12,455 nucleotides of DNA from an uncultured Flavobacteriales bacterium (GTDB taxonomy: Bacteria > Bacteroidota > Bacteroidia > Flavobacteriales_D > Crocinitomicaceae), in the NCBI GenBank assembly GCA_905479845.1, contig CAJQOB010000006.1:1-12455 (forward strand), given 5' to 3'. This document shows positions 1 to 7,031 of the stretch, piece after piece. The notes below the pieces were generated by a model. That model ran no database searches and was not told where the DNA came from. It saw only the letters and a list, made by a program, of their open reading frames with translations. Numbering within the stretch: position 1 is the stretch's first letter; the number at the start of each line of letters is the position of its first letter. A program made the translations under genes and the position numbers.

Positions 1-2348
1 AAATGACGGTTCATACTTGCATTCATGGATTGTTGCTCGAGGCTCAATAAACGTGATTTAAACTCCAGTTTTTCCTTCTCATTTGCTTCATTGATTCTTC
101 TCAATCGAAAGCGAAAAAACAGAATTACTAACCCCGTAACACCAAGAACGCAAAGGCTGACAAACCACCAAGTTTTGTAAAACGCAGGATGAATCACAAA
201 AGGAATAACAACTTCTTTAGACACTAATCCATCAACATCAACCGCTCGCATATGCAGCACATAATCACCTGCATCCAAACTCGTAAACGTAATGATTGAA
301 TTCGTTGACAGCGGAGACCATGTATCACTTAACCCTTCAAGCAAAAACTGATAGCTCAACCCACGATCGTTAGATAAGGAAATACCATCCAATTCAAATA
401 TCAGGTTGTTTTTAGCATACGGAAGACTCAAGAATTTAGGGAATCCTTTTTTATCCAATTCCTTCGAATATGTTGTGTAATCGAACGCTTCATAATTCAA
501 TAAAATGGATTTCAGCTGCACATTTGGCAAACCACTCTTGATTGATTCAGCATGAGTATCAAAACAAACCAATCCAGACGCTGTGCCGAACCAGTAGTTT
601 CCTTTACGATCAAAAAAACCTGAACCCAAGTTAGTTTCGAGATCAACAATTCCCTCACTCAAACCATAACGTTTTATAGACGGATTTTTCTTGTTAAGAT
701 TACTCAACACAAATAGGCCACTATTAGAGCCAACAAACAACTTCCCGTCACGTGCACTCATAAAGTTAATGTAGTTCGACCCTGGGTTGCTCCTTAATTC
801 AACTTGTTCAATTTTCTCATTTTTTATGCGGAAAAGTCCTTCTTCGGTTCCAAACCAAATATTCTCAAAACGATCTTTTGCAATACAATAAGTCAAGGTT
901 ACTATGTCCTTATATGGTGTAATTACCCCATCTTTATACTGGAATAATCCGAGGTTCGTTGCAAATAGGAGTGCATCTTTGAACATTATAAATTCGCGAA
1001 CTGTTCCAACCTCAATGAAATCATCTGTACCTATTCGAGTAATTTCTCCATCCTTATACAAGCTGACTCCTGAATTTCCACCGATGTACATTTCATTCGG
1101 GCCTACCTTATAGAAAGCTGATACCTTGTACCCTGGAATTCCGTCTTCTGCTGTATAAATTGTCACTTGGTCGTTTGCATCCAATGAAACAAGTCCAGCT
1201 CCAGTTCCAAACCAATTTTTACCATCCACATCTGGTTGTGTTGCCCAAATAGCATTTGAACCTACGTGAATAAGCTCTGCCTGACCACCAGCTGAATGTT
1301 TTACGACTCCTTCATCCAATGTCCCGAAATAGAAATCACCATTAGTTGATTCGAAACCTGACAAGAAAATATCAGAATAAAATCCATTCGATCGATCGTA
1401 ATATTTAAACTGTTCTCCGGGGAAACGAAACATCCCTTTTCCATTTGAACCTATCCAAATATTCCCTGATGCATCGTTGTAAATGGAGTAAACGGCATTA
1501 TTTACGGGTAGACCTGAAACCTGATCAACCAAGCGTATAACTTTATTATTTGAAACTTTCATCACTCCCCGAGTCGAATAAACCCAGAGGATTCCTTTTT
1601 CATCAAGTTCTCCCCCTCGAAGATTATTGAGACCATCTTCTTTAGAAATGTGGGTAATTTTACCCGAACTTAATTCTTTATGGTAGATTCCATTTTTATG
1701 AGAAACGAAATAAATTTCCTCATTGTTCGCCTCAACTCCGTAATACGAACATTTTTCAATACCACTCTCGAATTCAAATTTCTCTAAATCCTTTGTTTTT
1801 AAGATCCCTGCCTGTGTTGCCAAGTATAGAAATCCATCAGATACGCAGGCACTTCGAATAGAATTTAAAGCTCTCTCATTTACACCTTCAAGTTTCGGGA
1901 ATTGGATTTGTTTCAGGCTATTCCCAGTAAACTTAAACAGACCTCCTCCACGCTCTGTACACGCGATTATTTCACCACTGAAGCGGACTATTTTTGTGAC
2001 TTCTCGTGATTTATCACTCTCAATCTCAAAACTCTTAAACTTGTCTTTTTCAAGGTACGAGATACCTCCATCATGTCCTATCCACAGCCTTCCAGAACCC
2101 CAAAACAAGGTTTGAATTCTGTTGTTCAGTAATCCATCTTTTGGAGAAAAAGTAGCGAATTCTCTACCGTTGAATTTTGCCAATCCCCCCAAGGTACCAA
2201 CCCACAAATAACCGTCGTCGTCTTCACAAAAAGCGGTGACTTGGGTCTGAGGCAATCCTTCCTCGGTGCTATACGATTGAAAAGCATATTTCTGGCTCAT
2301 CCCTACGAATGGTAGAATGAGGAATAGACAAGAAAGTATTTTCTTCAT
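1..2348 (-). CDS. Two-component sensor kinase, Reg_prop beta-propeller plus Y_Y_Y, LytS-like (partial, C-terminus beyond window)
   Basis: The frame stays open for 782 codons from the ATG at 2348 to the left edge. It starts with a signal peptide (MKKILSCLFLILPFVGMSQ), so the sensor region should be periplasmic. Residues of about 20-630 hold many beta-propeller blades with the Reg_prop signature (GYLWVGTLGGLAKF near residue 46, GNIWIGSNGKGMFRF, NIWFGTEEGLFRI, GNYWFGTASGLVCF). A Y_Y_Y domain follows at about 637-715, a single transmembrane helix at about 724-743 (WWFVSLCVLGVTGLVILFF), then a helical linker. The last readable residues are ASMNRH; in the His_kinase family (PF06580) this is the MNxHFIFN phospho-acceptor box, so the missing part should be that domain plus an HATPase. 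It should phosphorylate the LytTR regulator encoded just upstream. The regulator's TAA and this ATG share one base (TAATG), which suggests coupled translation. The ligand cannot be read from the sequence; glycan sensing is common among relatives with this architecture but is not shown here. Confidence 0.9.
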   Translation of the reverse strand, partial: MKKILSCLFLILPFVGMSQKYAFQSYSTEEGLPQTQVTAFCEDDDGYLWVGTLGGLAKFNGREFATFSPKDGLLNNRIQTLFWGSGRLWIGHDGGISYLEKDKFKSFEIESDKSREVTKIVRFSGEIIACTERGGGLFKFTGNSLKQIQFPKLEGVNERALNSIRSACVSDGFLYLATQAGILKTKDLEKFEFESGIEKCSYYGVEANNEEIYFVSHKNGIYHKELSSGKITHISKEDGLNNLRGGELDEKGILWVYSTRGVMKVSNNKVIRLVDQVSGLPVNNAVYSIYNDASGNIWIGSNGKGMFRFPGEQFKYYDRSNGFYSDIFLSGFESTNGDFYFGTLDEGVVKHSAGGQAELIHVGSNAIWATQPDVDGKNWFGTGAGLVSLDANDQVTIYTAEDGIPGYKVSAFYKVGPNEMYIGGNSGVSLYKDGEITRIGTDDFIEVGTVREFIMFKDALLFATNLGLFQYKDGVITPYKDIVTLTYCIAKDRFENIWFGTEEGLFRIKNEKIEQVELRSNPGSNYINFMSARDGKLFVGSNSGLFVLSNLNKKNPSIKRYGLSEGIVDLETNLGSGFFDRKGNYWFGTASGLVCFDTHAESIKSGLPNVQLKSILLNYEAFDYTTYSKELDKKGFPKFLSLPYAKNNLIFELDGISLSNDRGLSYQFLLEGLSDTWSPLSTNSIITFTSLDAGDYVLHMRAVDVDGLVSKEVVIPFVIHPAFYKTWWFVSLCVLGVTGLVILFFRFRLRRINEANEKEKLEFKSRLLSLEQQSMNASMNRH

Positions 2349-3124
2349 TAATGCTGCTTTAGCATTTTTACGAATTCAGTCACACGGTTTCTGGCAACTG
2401 GCACACGAATATTTCCTTTGAGGACAGCAAAGTGTCCATCCTCATTCAAGTATTCCTGTAAAATATCAAGGTTGATAATATGTGATTTATGAACACGCGC
2501 AAATCGAGCTGGATCAAGTAGGTTCTCATAAACCTTCAATGTTCTTGTATCGAGGTAGCGCGAACCATCTTCGAAGTAAATCGTTGTGCAATTTCCACTC
2601 GCTTCGAGATGCGTGATTGTATGATCTTCAACAATCTTCAACCCTTTTGTGTGGCTGATCGCAATGCGGCTTGATGGTTTCTTGTTTTGAACGTTTTGCG
2701 ACAATTCTTTCAAGGAATCAAAATATGTTGAGAAGTTTTCAGGCTCCTGCTTATACGTCTGACTTGTTTCTGCTAATCGTTCAACCGCAAGTTTCAACTC
2801 ATCAATATCTATTGGTTTCAACAAATAGTAGACAGCACTTGCATTGAATGCACGAATTGCATAATCTTTAAACGCCGTTACAAAAACAACTAAGAAATTT
2901 TTCTTTTCAACCTCTTCTAAGAGTTCAAACCCTTCCGCTCCAGATGGCATTCTAATATCCAAGAAAACCACATCTGGTTCCGATGATTCAATGATGGCCT
3001 TGGCTTGATCCTTATTTGAAGCATCTCCAATCACCTCAATGTTAGGACAATACTCTTCCAACATCATTGTAAGGTTACGTCTTGCAAACTCCTCATCATC
3101 GACAACTAGTGCTCTTAATTTCAT
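2348..3124 (-). CDS. LytTR-family response regulator
   Basis: This is a 258-residue cytoplasmic regulator with two domains. The receiver (1-120) has the acidic pair D9/D10, phospho-acceptor D56 in VFLDIRMP, T83 in VTAF, and K103 in LLKPI. A linker of about 30 residues leads to a LytTR DNA-binding domain (about 152-256) with the typical RVHKSHIINLD and IRVPVARNRV segments. Start choice: the frame extends upstream to a GTG at 3157, but that lies almost on the start expected from the -7 box at 3166-3173. The ATG at 3124 begins the canonical MKLRALVVDDEE and has AAAGGA 3 nt upstream, so I use it. It is the first gene of a two-gene operon with the sensor kinase, its probable partner. LytTR regulators usually bind paired direct repeats; no target site could be assigned in this window. 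Confidence 0.95.
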   Translation of the reverse strand: MKLRALVVDDEEFARRNLTMMLEEYCPNIEVIGDASNKDQAKAIIESSEPDVVFLDIRMPSGAEGFELLEEVEKKNFLVVFVTAFKDYAIRAFNASAVYYLLKPIDIDELKLAVERLAETSQTYKQEPENFSTYFDSLKELSQNVQNKKPSSRIAISHTKGLKIVEDHTITHLEASGNCTTIYFEDGSRYLDTRTLKVYENLLDPARFARVHKSHIINLDILQEYLNEDGHFAVLKGNIRVPVARNRVTEFVKMLKQH

Positions 3125-3127
3125 ATT

Positions 3128-3133
3128 TCCTTT
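3128..3133 (-). promoter_or_regulatory. Shine-Dalgarno-like AAAGGA of the LytTR regulator
   Basis: Read on the minus strand, AAAGGA lies 3 nt before the ATG at 3124. The spacing is short, but it supports this start over the in-frame GTG at 3157. Shine-Dalgarno sequences are generally weak predictors in Bacteroidota, so this is supporting evidence only. Confidence 0.4.
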
Positions 3134-3165
3134 AGGTTTTATTTCAACTCGACACACCTAATATA

Positions 3166-3173
3166 CAAATCTA
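3166..3173 (-). promoter_or_regulatory. Putative -7 promoter box (TAGATTTG) of the regulator/kinase operon
   Basis: On the minus strand this octamer reads TAGATTTG, a full match to the Bacteroidota primary-sigma -7 consensus TAnnTTTG. Transcription would start near 3160, giving a leader of about 36 nt before the ATG at 3124. I see no good TTTG -33 element at the expected distance, so either the box depends on an activator or the match is chance. Confidence 0.4.
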
Positions 3174-3339
3174 TATTACATAGGTAATTTCACTTGCATC
3201 CGTTTGTTCCATTTAAGAATCAGTTAACAAAAATTAAATGACAGTTTAATAAATCCAAGCTACCGTTTAGGTTATTTTTCAATATCGAGGGAAGGAATGC
3301 AGTATCTTAGAGTGTGATTAAACGCTAAACATTACTTCT

Positions 3340-3405
3340 ATGAAAACACAATTACCCTTTACAGTAAAAGAATCAATTTGGATTTTTAACGACAACGGAA
3401 ACTAA
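3340..3405 (+). CDS. Short reading frame (21 codons) ending inside a terminator; possible leader peptide or coding-like sRNA
   Basis: An ATG at 3340 opens 21 sense codons closed by TAA at 3403-3405. The peptide starts MKTQLPFTVKES, continues WIF and ends NDNGN. It has no signal peptide, no membrane segment and no run of a single amino acid, so it does not look like a classical amino-acid attenuator leader. No clear ribosome-binding site precedes it. The last three codons form the left arm of the hairpin at 3394-3414 and the stop codon is the entire loop. It could be a leader peptide whose translation affects termination ahead of the SGNH gene 93 nt downstream, or part of a small RNA of roughly 105 nt whose reading frame is accidental. 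I do not recognise the peptide. Confidence 0.35.
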   Translation: MKTQLPFTVKESIWIFNDNGN

Positions 3406-3421
3406 GTTTCCGTTTTTTTTT
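3394..3421 (+). terminator. Strong intrinsic terminator overlapping the stop of the 21-codon reading frame
   Basis: AACGGAAAC (3394-3402) and GTTTCCGTT (3406-3414) pair perfectly over 9 bp around the 3-nt loop TAA, followed by a T run at 3413-3421. Stem plus T tract is the standard Rho-independent layout on the plus strand. No gene of ordinary size ends just upstream on this strand, so the terminator closes either a small transcript starting near 3303-3320 or an attenuated leader of the downstream glycan cassette. Confidence 0.85.
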
Positions 3422-3497
3422 GCCCAACTTATTTTATTCCCAACCAACTTATTGAATGGAATTTTGAACTCATATTACTTATTGAACTGCCTTCACT

Positions 3498-4076
3498 ATG
3501 AATTGGGAAACCTACTTAGCCCTTGGCGATAGCATCACGATTGGTGCAAGAACCTATCAAGGGTACCCCGAATTTGCCGGGAGAAATTTGCAAACGTCTT
3601 TAGACAAGTACTGGAATGTTATCAACCATGCTCAATGTGGATTCACCGCTATTGACCTTGTAAGATATGTCGACCTTCATTTTTCTACTCTTTTGAAACA
3701 TCAGGCAAGCATCACTACTATAATGATCGGTACCAACGATGTGAAAAAAAACACTTCGGTTCACGATTTCGAAATTGCCTTAAATCAGTTAATTCTTAAA
3801 GCAAAACTTTTGACACCTTCTTCCAAAGTTGTCGTACTGAACATCCCTCAATTTCCAAAAGGCGTGATGTATCCTTACACCTTCGAAATGAATACGAAGA
3901 TCGCCGAGTTCAATCAAAGTATTGAACGAATTTCCAAAGAACATCAGATTCAAAATTTAGGTGTAAAATTGGAGCATAACGATCTATACGATGGTGTTCA
4001 TCTGAATCAAATTGGCGTAGAAAAAGTCGCTTCGCACATTAGTGATTTTGTTTTATTGGAGCGAGGAATTTCGTGA
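3498..4076 (+). CDS. SGNH/GDSL-family hydrolase (probable esterase or glycan deacetylase)
   Basis: This is a 192-residue protein with all four SGNH blocks: GDSIT at 10-14 (nucleophile S12), G48 in the CGFT segment, GTND at 78-81 (N80), and DGVHLNQIG from 165 with D165 and H168 completing the triad. Length and spacing fit a single compact SGNH domain. There is no signal peptide, so it probably acts in the cytoplasm. Family members hydrolyse ester bonds, often acetyl groups on sugars or acyl thioesters. As first gene of a glycan cassette, a role in removing O-acyl groups or processing a sugar intermediate is a reasonable inference, not a demonstrated one. Its TGA overlaps the GTG of the next gene (GTGA), with GAGG a few bases before that start. 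The ATG at 3498 starts directly before the conserved YLALGDS strand, so no longer start is needed. Confidence 0.9.
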   Translation: MNWETYLALGDSITIGARTYQGYPEFAGRNLQTSLDKYWNVINHAQCGFTAIDLVRYVDLHFSTLLKHQASITTIMIGTNDVKKNTSVHDFEIALNQLILKAKLLTPSSKVVVLNIPQFPKGVMYPYTFEMNTKIAEFNQSIERISKEHQIQNLGVKLEHNDLYDGVHLNQIGVEKVASHISDFVLLERGIS

Positions 4077-5239
4077 AAACCTTGCTCTACATAACGACTC
4101 GGGTTCCTTCTCAAGATCAGCGAGGAGATCAAATTCGAGCGTTTCATCAATTGAAAGAATTGAGTAAGAAGTTACGTGTAACACTGATTTGTCTGAGTTC
4201 AACGAAAGAAAACGCTAAACAAATTTCAGTATTACAAAACCTCGGAATTGACGTTCATTCATTCCTCCTCCCTAAATGGAAGCGCTATTTTGCATTGAGT
4301 CGTTCATTGTTCTCGAGAGTGCCATTTCAAGTATCCTATTTTTATAGCAGAAGAATCGATAAAGCCATTCAGGCTCTGGTTCAAGAAACGCCCTTTGATG
4401 TCATCCATTGCCACTTGATCCGCACAGTACTCTACGCTCACTCATTAGAAGCCGAGATCAAATCCTTGGACTTTATGGACGCTTACGGCTTCGGAATGGA
4501 CCTTCGTTATTTAGACAGCAAAAACCTCTTGAAGCGCATCATTCTAAAATCAGAACGAGACCGCTTACTCGAATTTGAGACAAAGACCTTCGCTTCATTT
4601 GATCGCTATTTTGCAATTTCCAAGCAAGATGCTCTTCGAATTGTTCACCCAAAAAATGAAGAAATTATCGTTTCGGCTAATGGCGTCGATTTCCATCAAT
4701 TCTATCCCAAAAAAGCCCAAAAGAGCTATGACCTAGTTTTCATGGGAAACATGGATTACGTTCCAAACCTTGCCGCAGTGACATTCATCGTGAATGAGAT
4801 TCTTCCTCAACTCAGAAAAAAAATCCCGACAGTTTCACTCTTAATAGCTGGAAGAGATGCAACGAAGTTGATCCAGTCGTATCAATCAAGTTCAATAGAC
4901 GTTGTTCAACATTTCGATGATATTTCCGATTCAATTGCTTCAGCCAAAATCATGCTTGCTCCTATGATGATTAGTATTGGCCTACAAAACAAACTACTCC
5001 AAGCTATGGCGATGAAAGTACCGTGCATCACAAGTGACGCGGCGAACGAAGCAATTGGGGCTAGCCCAAATAAACATATTCTCACCGCCACTACTGCGCA
5101 AGAGTTTATTGACCATACTGTGAATCTATTACGCAATGAAACGCTTCAAACGGCCATCGCAGAATCTGCGCATGATTTTGTTCATCTTCATTTCACGTGG
5201 GAACATTGCTCTCAACAAATCCTCTCTACGATTTCATGA
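4073..5239 (+). CDS. GT4-like glycosyltransferase (resembles the TIGR03087 sugar transferase family)
   Basis: This is a 388-residue cytosolic GT-B glycosyltransferase. The N-terminus (LLYITTRVPSQDQRGDQIRAF) matches the usual opening of the PEP-CTERM/EpsH1-associated sugar transferases, with the nucleotide-sugar domain signalled by SANGVDFHQFYP (201-212) and LVFMGNMDYVPN (221-232). The acceptor-side signature appears as GLQNKLLQAMAM (303-314). In relatives the residue before AMA is usually Glu (the second Glu of the EX7E motif); here it is Gln310. It should move a sugar from a nucleotide donor to a growing glycan; donor and acceptor cannot be read off. The start is GTG at 4073, overlapping the upstream stop, with a GAGG ribosome-binding site nearby. 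The stop overlaps the methyltransferase-like ATG (ATGA at 5236-5239). No PEP-CTERM or exosortase gene is visible in the window, so the family name implies nothing about that system here. Confidence 0.88.
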   Translation: MKTLLYITTRVPSQDQRGDQIRAFHQLKELSKKLRVTLICLSSTKENAKQISVLQNLGIDVHSFLLPKWKRYFALSRSLFSRVPFQVSYFYSRRIDKAIQALVQETPFDVIHCHLIRTVLYAHSLEAEIKSLDFMDAYGFGMDLRYLDSKNLLKRIILKSERDRLLEFETKTFASFDRYFAISKQDALRIVHPKNEEIIVSANGVDFHQFYPKKAQKSYDLVFMGNMDYVPNLAAVTFIVNEILPQLRKKIPTVSLLIAGRDATKLIQSYQSSSIDVVQHFDDISDSIASAKIMLAPMMISIGLQNKLLQAMAMKVPCITSDAANEAIGASPNKHILTATTAQEFIDHTVNLLRNETLQTAIAESAHDFVHLHFTWEHCSQQILSTIS

Positions 5240-5967
5240 AAAACTACCTAATTTCTGCTCTTCAAAAACTACTTGGGTATGAACGCTATTTGTTCGTTTT
5301 TGCCAAATTGAAAATTCGATTGTTAACCCTGAACAAGAAAAAGGAAACCTATCTCTATTTCGAAAAATTAGTTCCTGAACATGCTACCATAGCCGTAATC
5401 GGGGCATCTATTGGAATTACCACGATCCCTTTTGCAAATGGGAAAAGAACTATTTTCGCCTATGAACCCATCCCTTCGAATGTCTCCATTATTGCACGCT
5501 TGAAACAAAAGTACAGAGCAGATAAGTTATCAATTTTTCAGCTGGCACTTGGAAATCGAACAGGTAAGGTTGAATTCATTTTCCCCAAAGTAAATGGGGC
5601 GAAAAAACACGGTTTATCTTACGTGAAAGATGTGTCTATTGAAAATCAACCAGAAGGTGAAGTCCTTACGGTTGAAATTGACCGCTTTGATAATCGCCCC
5701 GAACTTGAAGACAAAAAAATTGAGGCTATGAAAGTTATTGCGGAAAATTATGAATTCGAAATTTTCAGCGGCGCGACTGAAATCATTAACAGAGATTCAC
5801 CAGTTATCTATTGCGAGCTCTGGGATAACGTCAAACGTCCCGTTGTTTTAGACTTGATTCGATCTATGAATTATGTCATTTGGGTACTCATCGATGGAAA
5901 ACTGGAGAATTACGAGAACCATTGTGATTCCTACCAAGGAAAGCATTTCATATTTCGCCCTCGATGA
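5236..5967 (+). CDS. Divergent FkbM-like methyltransferase
   Basis: This is a 243-residue Rossmann-type protein. A glycine-rich SAM loop reads IAVIGASIGITTIPFA and is followed by FAYEPIPSNV, whose acidic residue would hold the ribose. LALGNRTGKVEF and VEIDRFDN match FkbM strands, and EFEIFSGATEII matches the end of the FkbM core motif. The usual KIDVEGxE reads KVIAENYEFE here, so the Asp and Gly are replaced, and the loop-I GAN is GAS. The fold looks intact, but activity or substrate may differ. FkbM proteins commonly O-methylate sugars; in this cassette methylation of a glycan is the natural guess. Start: the frame extends upstream to a GTG at 5197 inside the glycosyltransferase gene, but the ATG at 5236 gives the same 4-nt ATGA junction seen at the next gene, so I prefer it. 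The 3' end overlaps the epimerase start by ATGA (5964-5967). Confidence 0.8.
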   Translation: MKNYLISALQKLLGYERYLFVFAKLKIRLLTLNKKKETYLYFEKLVPEHATIAVIGASIGITTIPFANGKRTIFAYEPIPSNVSIIARLKQKYRADKLSIFQLALGNRTGKVEFIFPKVNGAKKHGLSYVKDVSIENQPEGEVLTVEIDRFDNRPELEDKKIEAMKVIAENYEFEIFSGATEIINRDSPVIYCELWDNVKRPVVLDLIRSMNYVIWVLIDGKLENYENHCDSYQGKHFIFRPR

Positions 5968-7031
5968 ATAAGAAAATAGCCCTTTCCTTTGGAACTCGGC
6001 CCGAGTTGATAAAAGTACTACCCGTATTTCAGGAACTGGTTAATCAATTCGGTCGCAAGAAAATTCTCCTAATTCAAACTGGACAACATTCTGATTTACT
6101 TGATCGAGAATTAGTCCATTACAAGGTTTCACCAGATGTCCAATTTAAACTGAATCGTAACTCAAGCGGCCTGTCCGAATTGACAGGAAAGTTACTACTA
6201 GAATTTGATGAATTCAGTGTGCAATTAGCATCAAAAGGCATTCAGCTATCGGCCATGATTGCCCAGGGTGATACGGCAAGTACATTTGCTTCAGCATTAC
6301 ACGCGTTCCATCAAAAAGTACCATTTTTTCATGTCGAAGCTGGACTAAGAACTTACGATAATATGAATCCCTTTCCTGAAGAATTCTATCGACAGTCCAT
6401 TTCCGAAATGACAACCTTGCATTTTGCTCCCACTGAAACGGAGTATCAGCACCTGATTGATGAGCAAAAGAAACCAGAAGACATACGAATCACTGGAAAT
6501 ACGGTTATTGATCATCTTTCGCAAGTAGAAAGAGTTGACACCTTTAAAAAGGTCATCATTACCCTCCACCGTCGAGAATTGACCGATTCAGCGTATCAAG
6601 AAATCGTCAATTACTTTAAAGTCTTGGTTCCAAAATCTCCAGGTTGGACCTTCAGCTGGATCACTCATCCTAATCGAAACATGGATCTTAGTGAACTCGA
6701 ATCATTGCCTAACTTCAAATTACTGAAGCCCATTCCATTTTATACGTTCTTGGATTTATATCAAACTGCAGGACTCATCTTCACGGATTCAGGAGGAATT
6801 CAAGAGGAAGCTGCCTACCTGGGGATTCCATGCGTGGTATGTCGAAAAACTACGGAAAGAAGGCAAGGAATTGACGCGGGTGTGGCAAAGTTCTTCGATC
6901 AATCATTCAAAACTATTGAGCAAGTCTTGACTTCTTTCAATCAGGAGAACTTAATTCAAGGAAATGATATTTATGGAGATGGCTGCAGTGGACAGCGCAT
7001 TGCGGAAGTAATTAAGACAAGAATTCTTTGA
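5964..7031 (+). CDS. wecB: Non-hydrolysing UDP-N-acetylglucosamine 2-epimerase
   Basis: This 355-residue GT-B-fold epimerase interconverts UDP-GlcNAc and UDP-ManNAc, supplying ManNAc-type sugars for surface polysaccharide. Family motifs appear in order: FGTRPELIK (9-17), QGDTAST (D103), HVEAGLRT (E125), PFPEEFYRQ (E139/E140), ITGNTVIDHL, TLHRRE (H202), THPN, and TDSGGIQEEAAYLGIP, with TTERRQGIDAG in place of the usual TTERPE. D103, E125, the PEE glutamate and H202 correspond to the catalytic or binding residues known from the E. coli enzyme. It is somewhat shorter than most members (about 370-380), without loss of a motif. It is the last gene of the four-gene cassette, with an ATGA overlap at its start. 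Its final 20 bases also encode the end of the convergent alpha/beta hydrolase, leaving no room for a separate terminator. Confidence 0.95.
   Translation: MNKKIALSFGTRPELIKVLPVFQELVNQFGRKKILLIQTGQHSDLLDRELVHYKVSPDVQFKLNRNSSGLSELTGKLLLEFDEFSVQLASKGIQLSAMIAQGDTASTFASALHAFHQKVPFFHVEAGLRTYDNMNPFPEEFYRQSISEMTTLHFAPTETEYQHLIDEQKKPEDIRITGNTVIDHLSQVERVDTFKKVIITLHRRELTDSAYQEIVNYFKVLVPKSPGWTFSWITHPNRNMDLSELESLPNFKLLKPIPFYTFLDLYQTAGLIFTDSGGIQEEAAYLGIPCVVCRKTTERRQGIDAGVAKFFDQSFKTIEQVLTSFNQENLIQGNDIYGDGCSGQRIAEVIKTRIL

Larger units (their letters stand above)
3158..3497. other. Divergent intergenic region between the LytTR operon and the glycan cassette
   Basis: This 340-bp gap contains the minus-strand -7 box at 3166-3173, a weak plus-strand -7-like octamer TATCTTAG at 3303-3310, the short reading frame at 3340-3405 and its terminator at 3394-3421. 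A 10-bp direct repeat ACTTATTGAA occurs at 3447-3456 and 3477-3486, exactly 30 bp apart, just before the SGNH gene. I could not assign a convincing promoter between the terminator and the ATG at 3498. The rest is AT-rich sequence in which I see nothing. Confidence 0.7.

Noticed and set aside
904..1113. Open frame of 69 codons on the plus strand
   Set aside because: It lies wholly inside the sensor-kinase gene on the opposite strand and resembles no family; a shadow frame.
3394..3414. Shared GGAAAC/GTTTCC arms between the terminator at 3394-3414 and the repeat at 12135-12166
   Set aside because: The six-base match is short, one site is a terminator and the other has a 16-bp spacer, so a common regulator is not supported.
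3447..3486. 10-bp direct repeat ACTTATTGAA spaced 30 bp, considered as a LytTR binding site
   Set aside because: LytTR sites usually have spacing near two helical turns and different content; two short AT-rich copies alone do not support the call.
6214..6569. Two overlapping minus-strand frames inside the epimerase gene
   Set aside because: Both are antisense to an intact epimerase with all its motifs, and their products look like nothing known.
4073..7031. PEP-CTERM/exosortase system
   Set aside because: Only the glycosyltransferase resembles a family named after that system; no exosortase or PEP-CTERM protein is present in the window.
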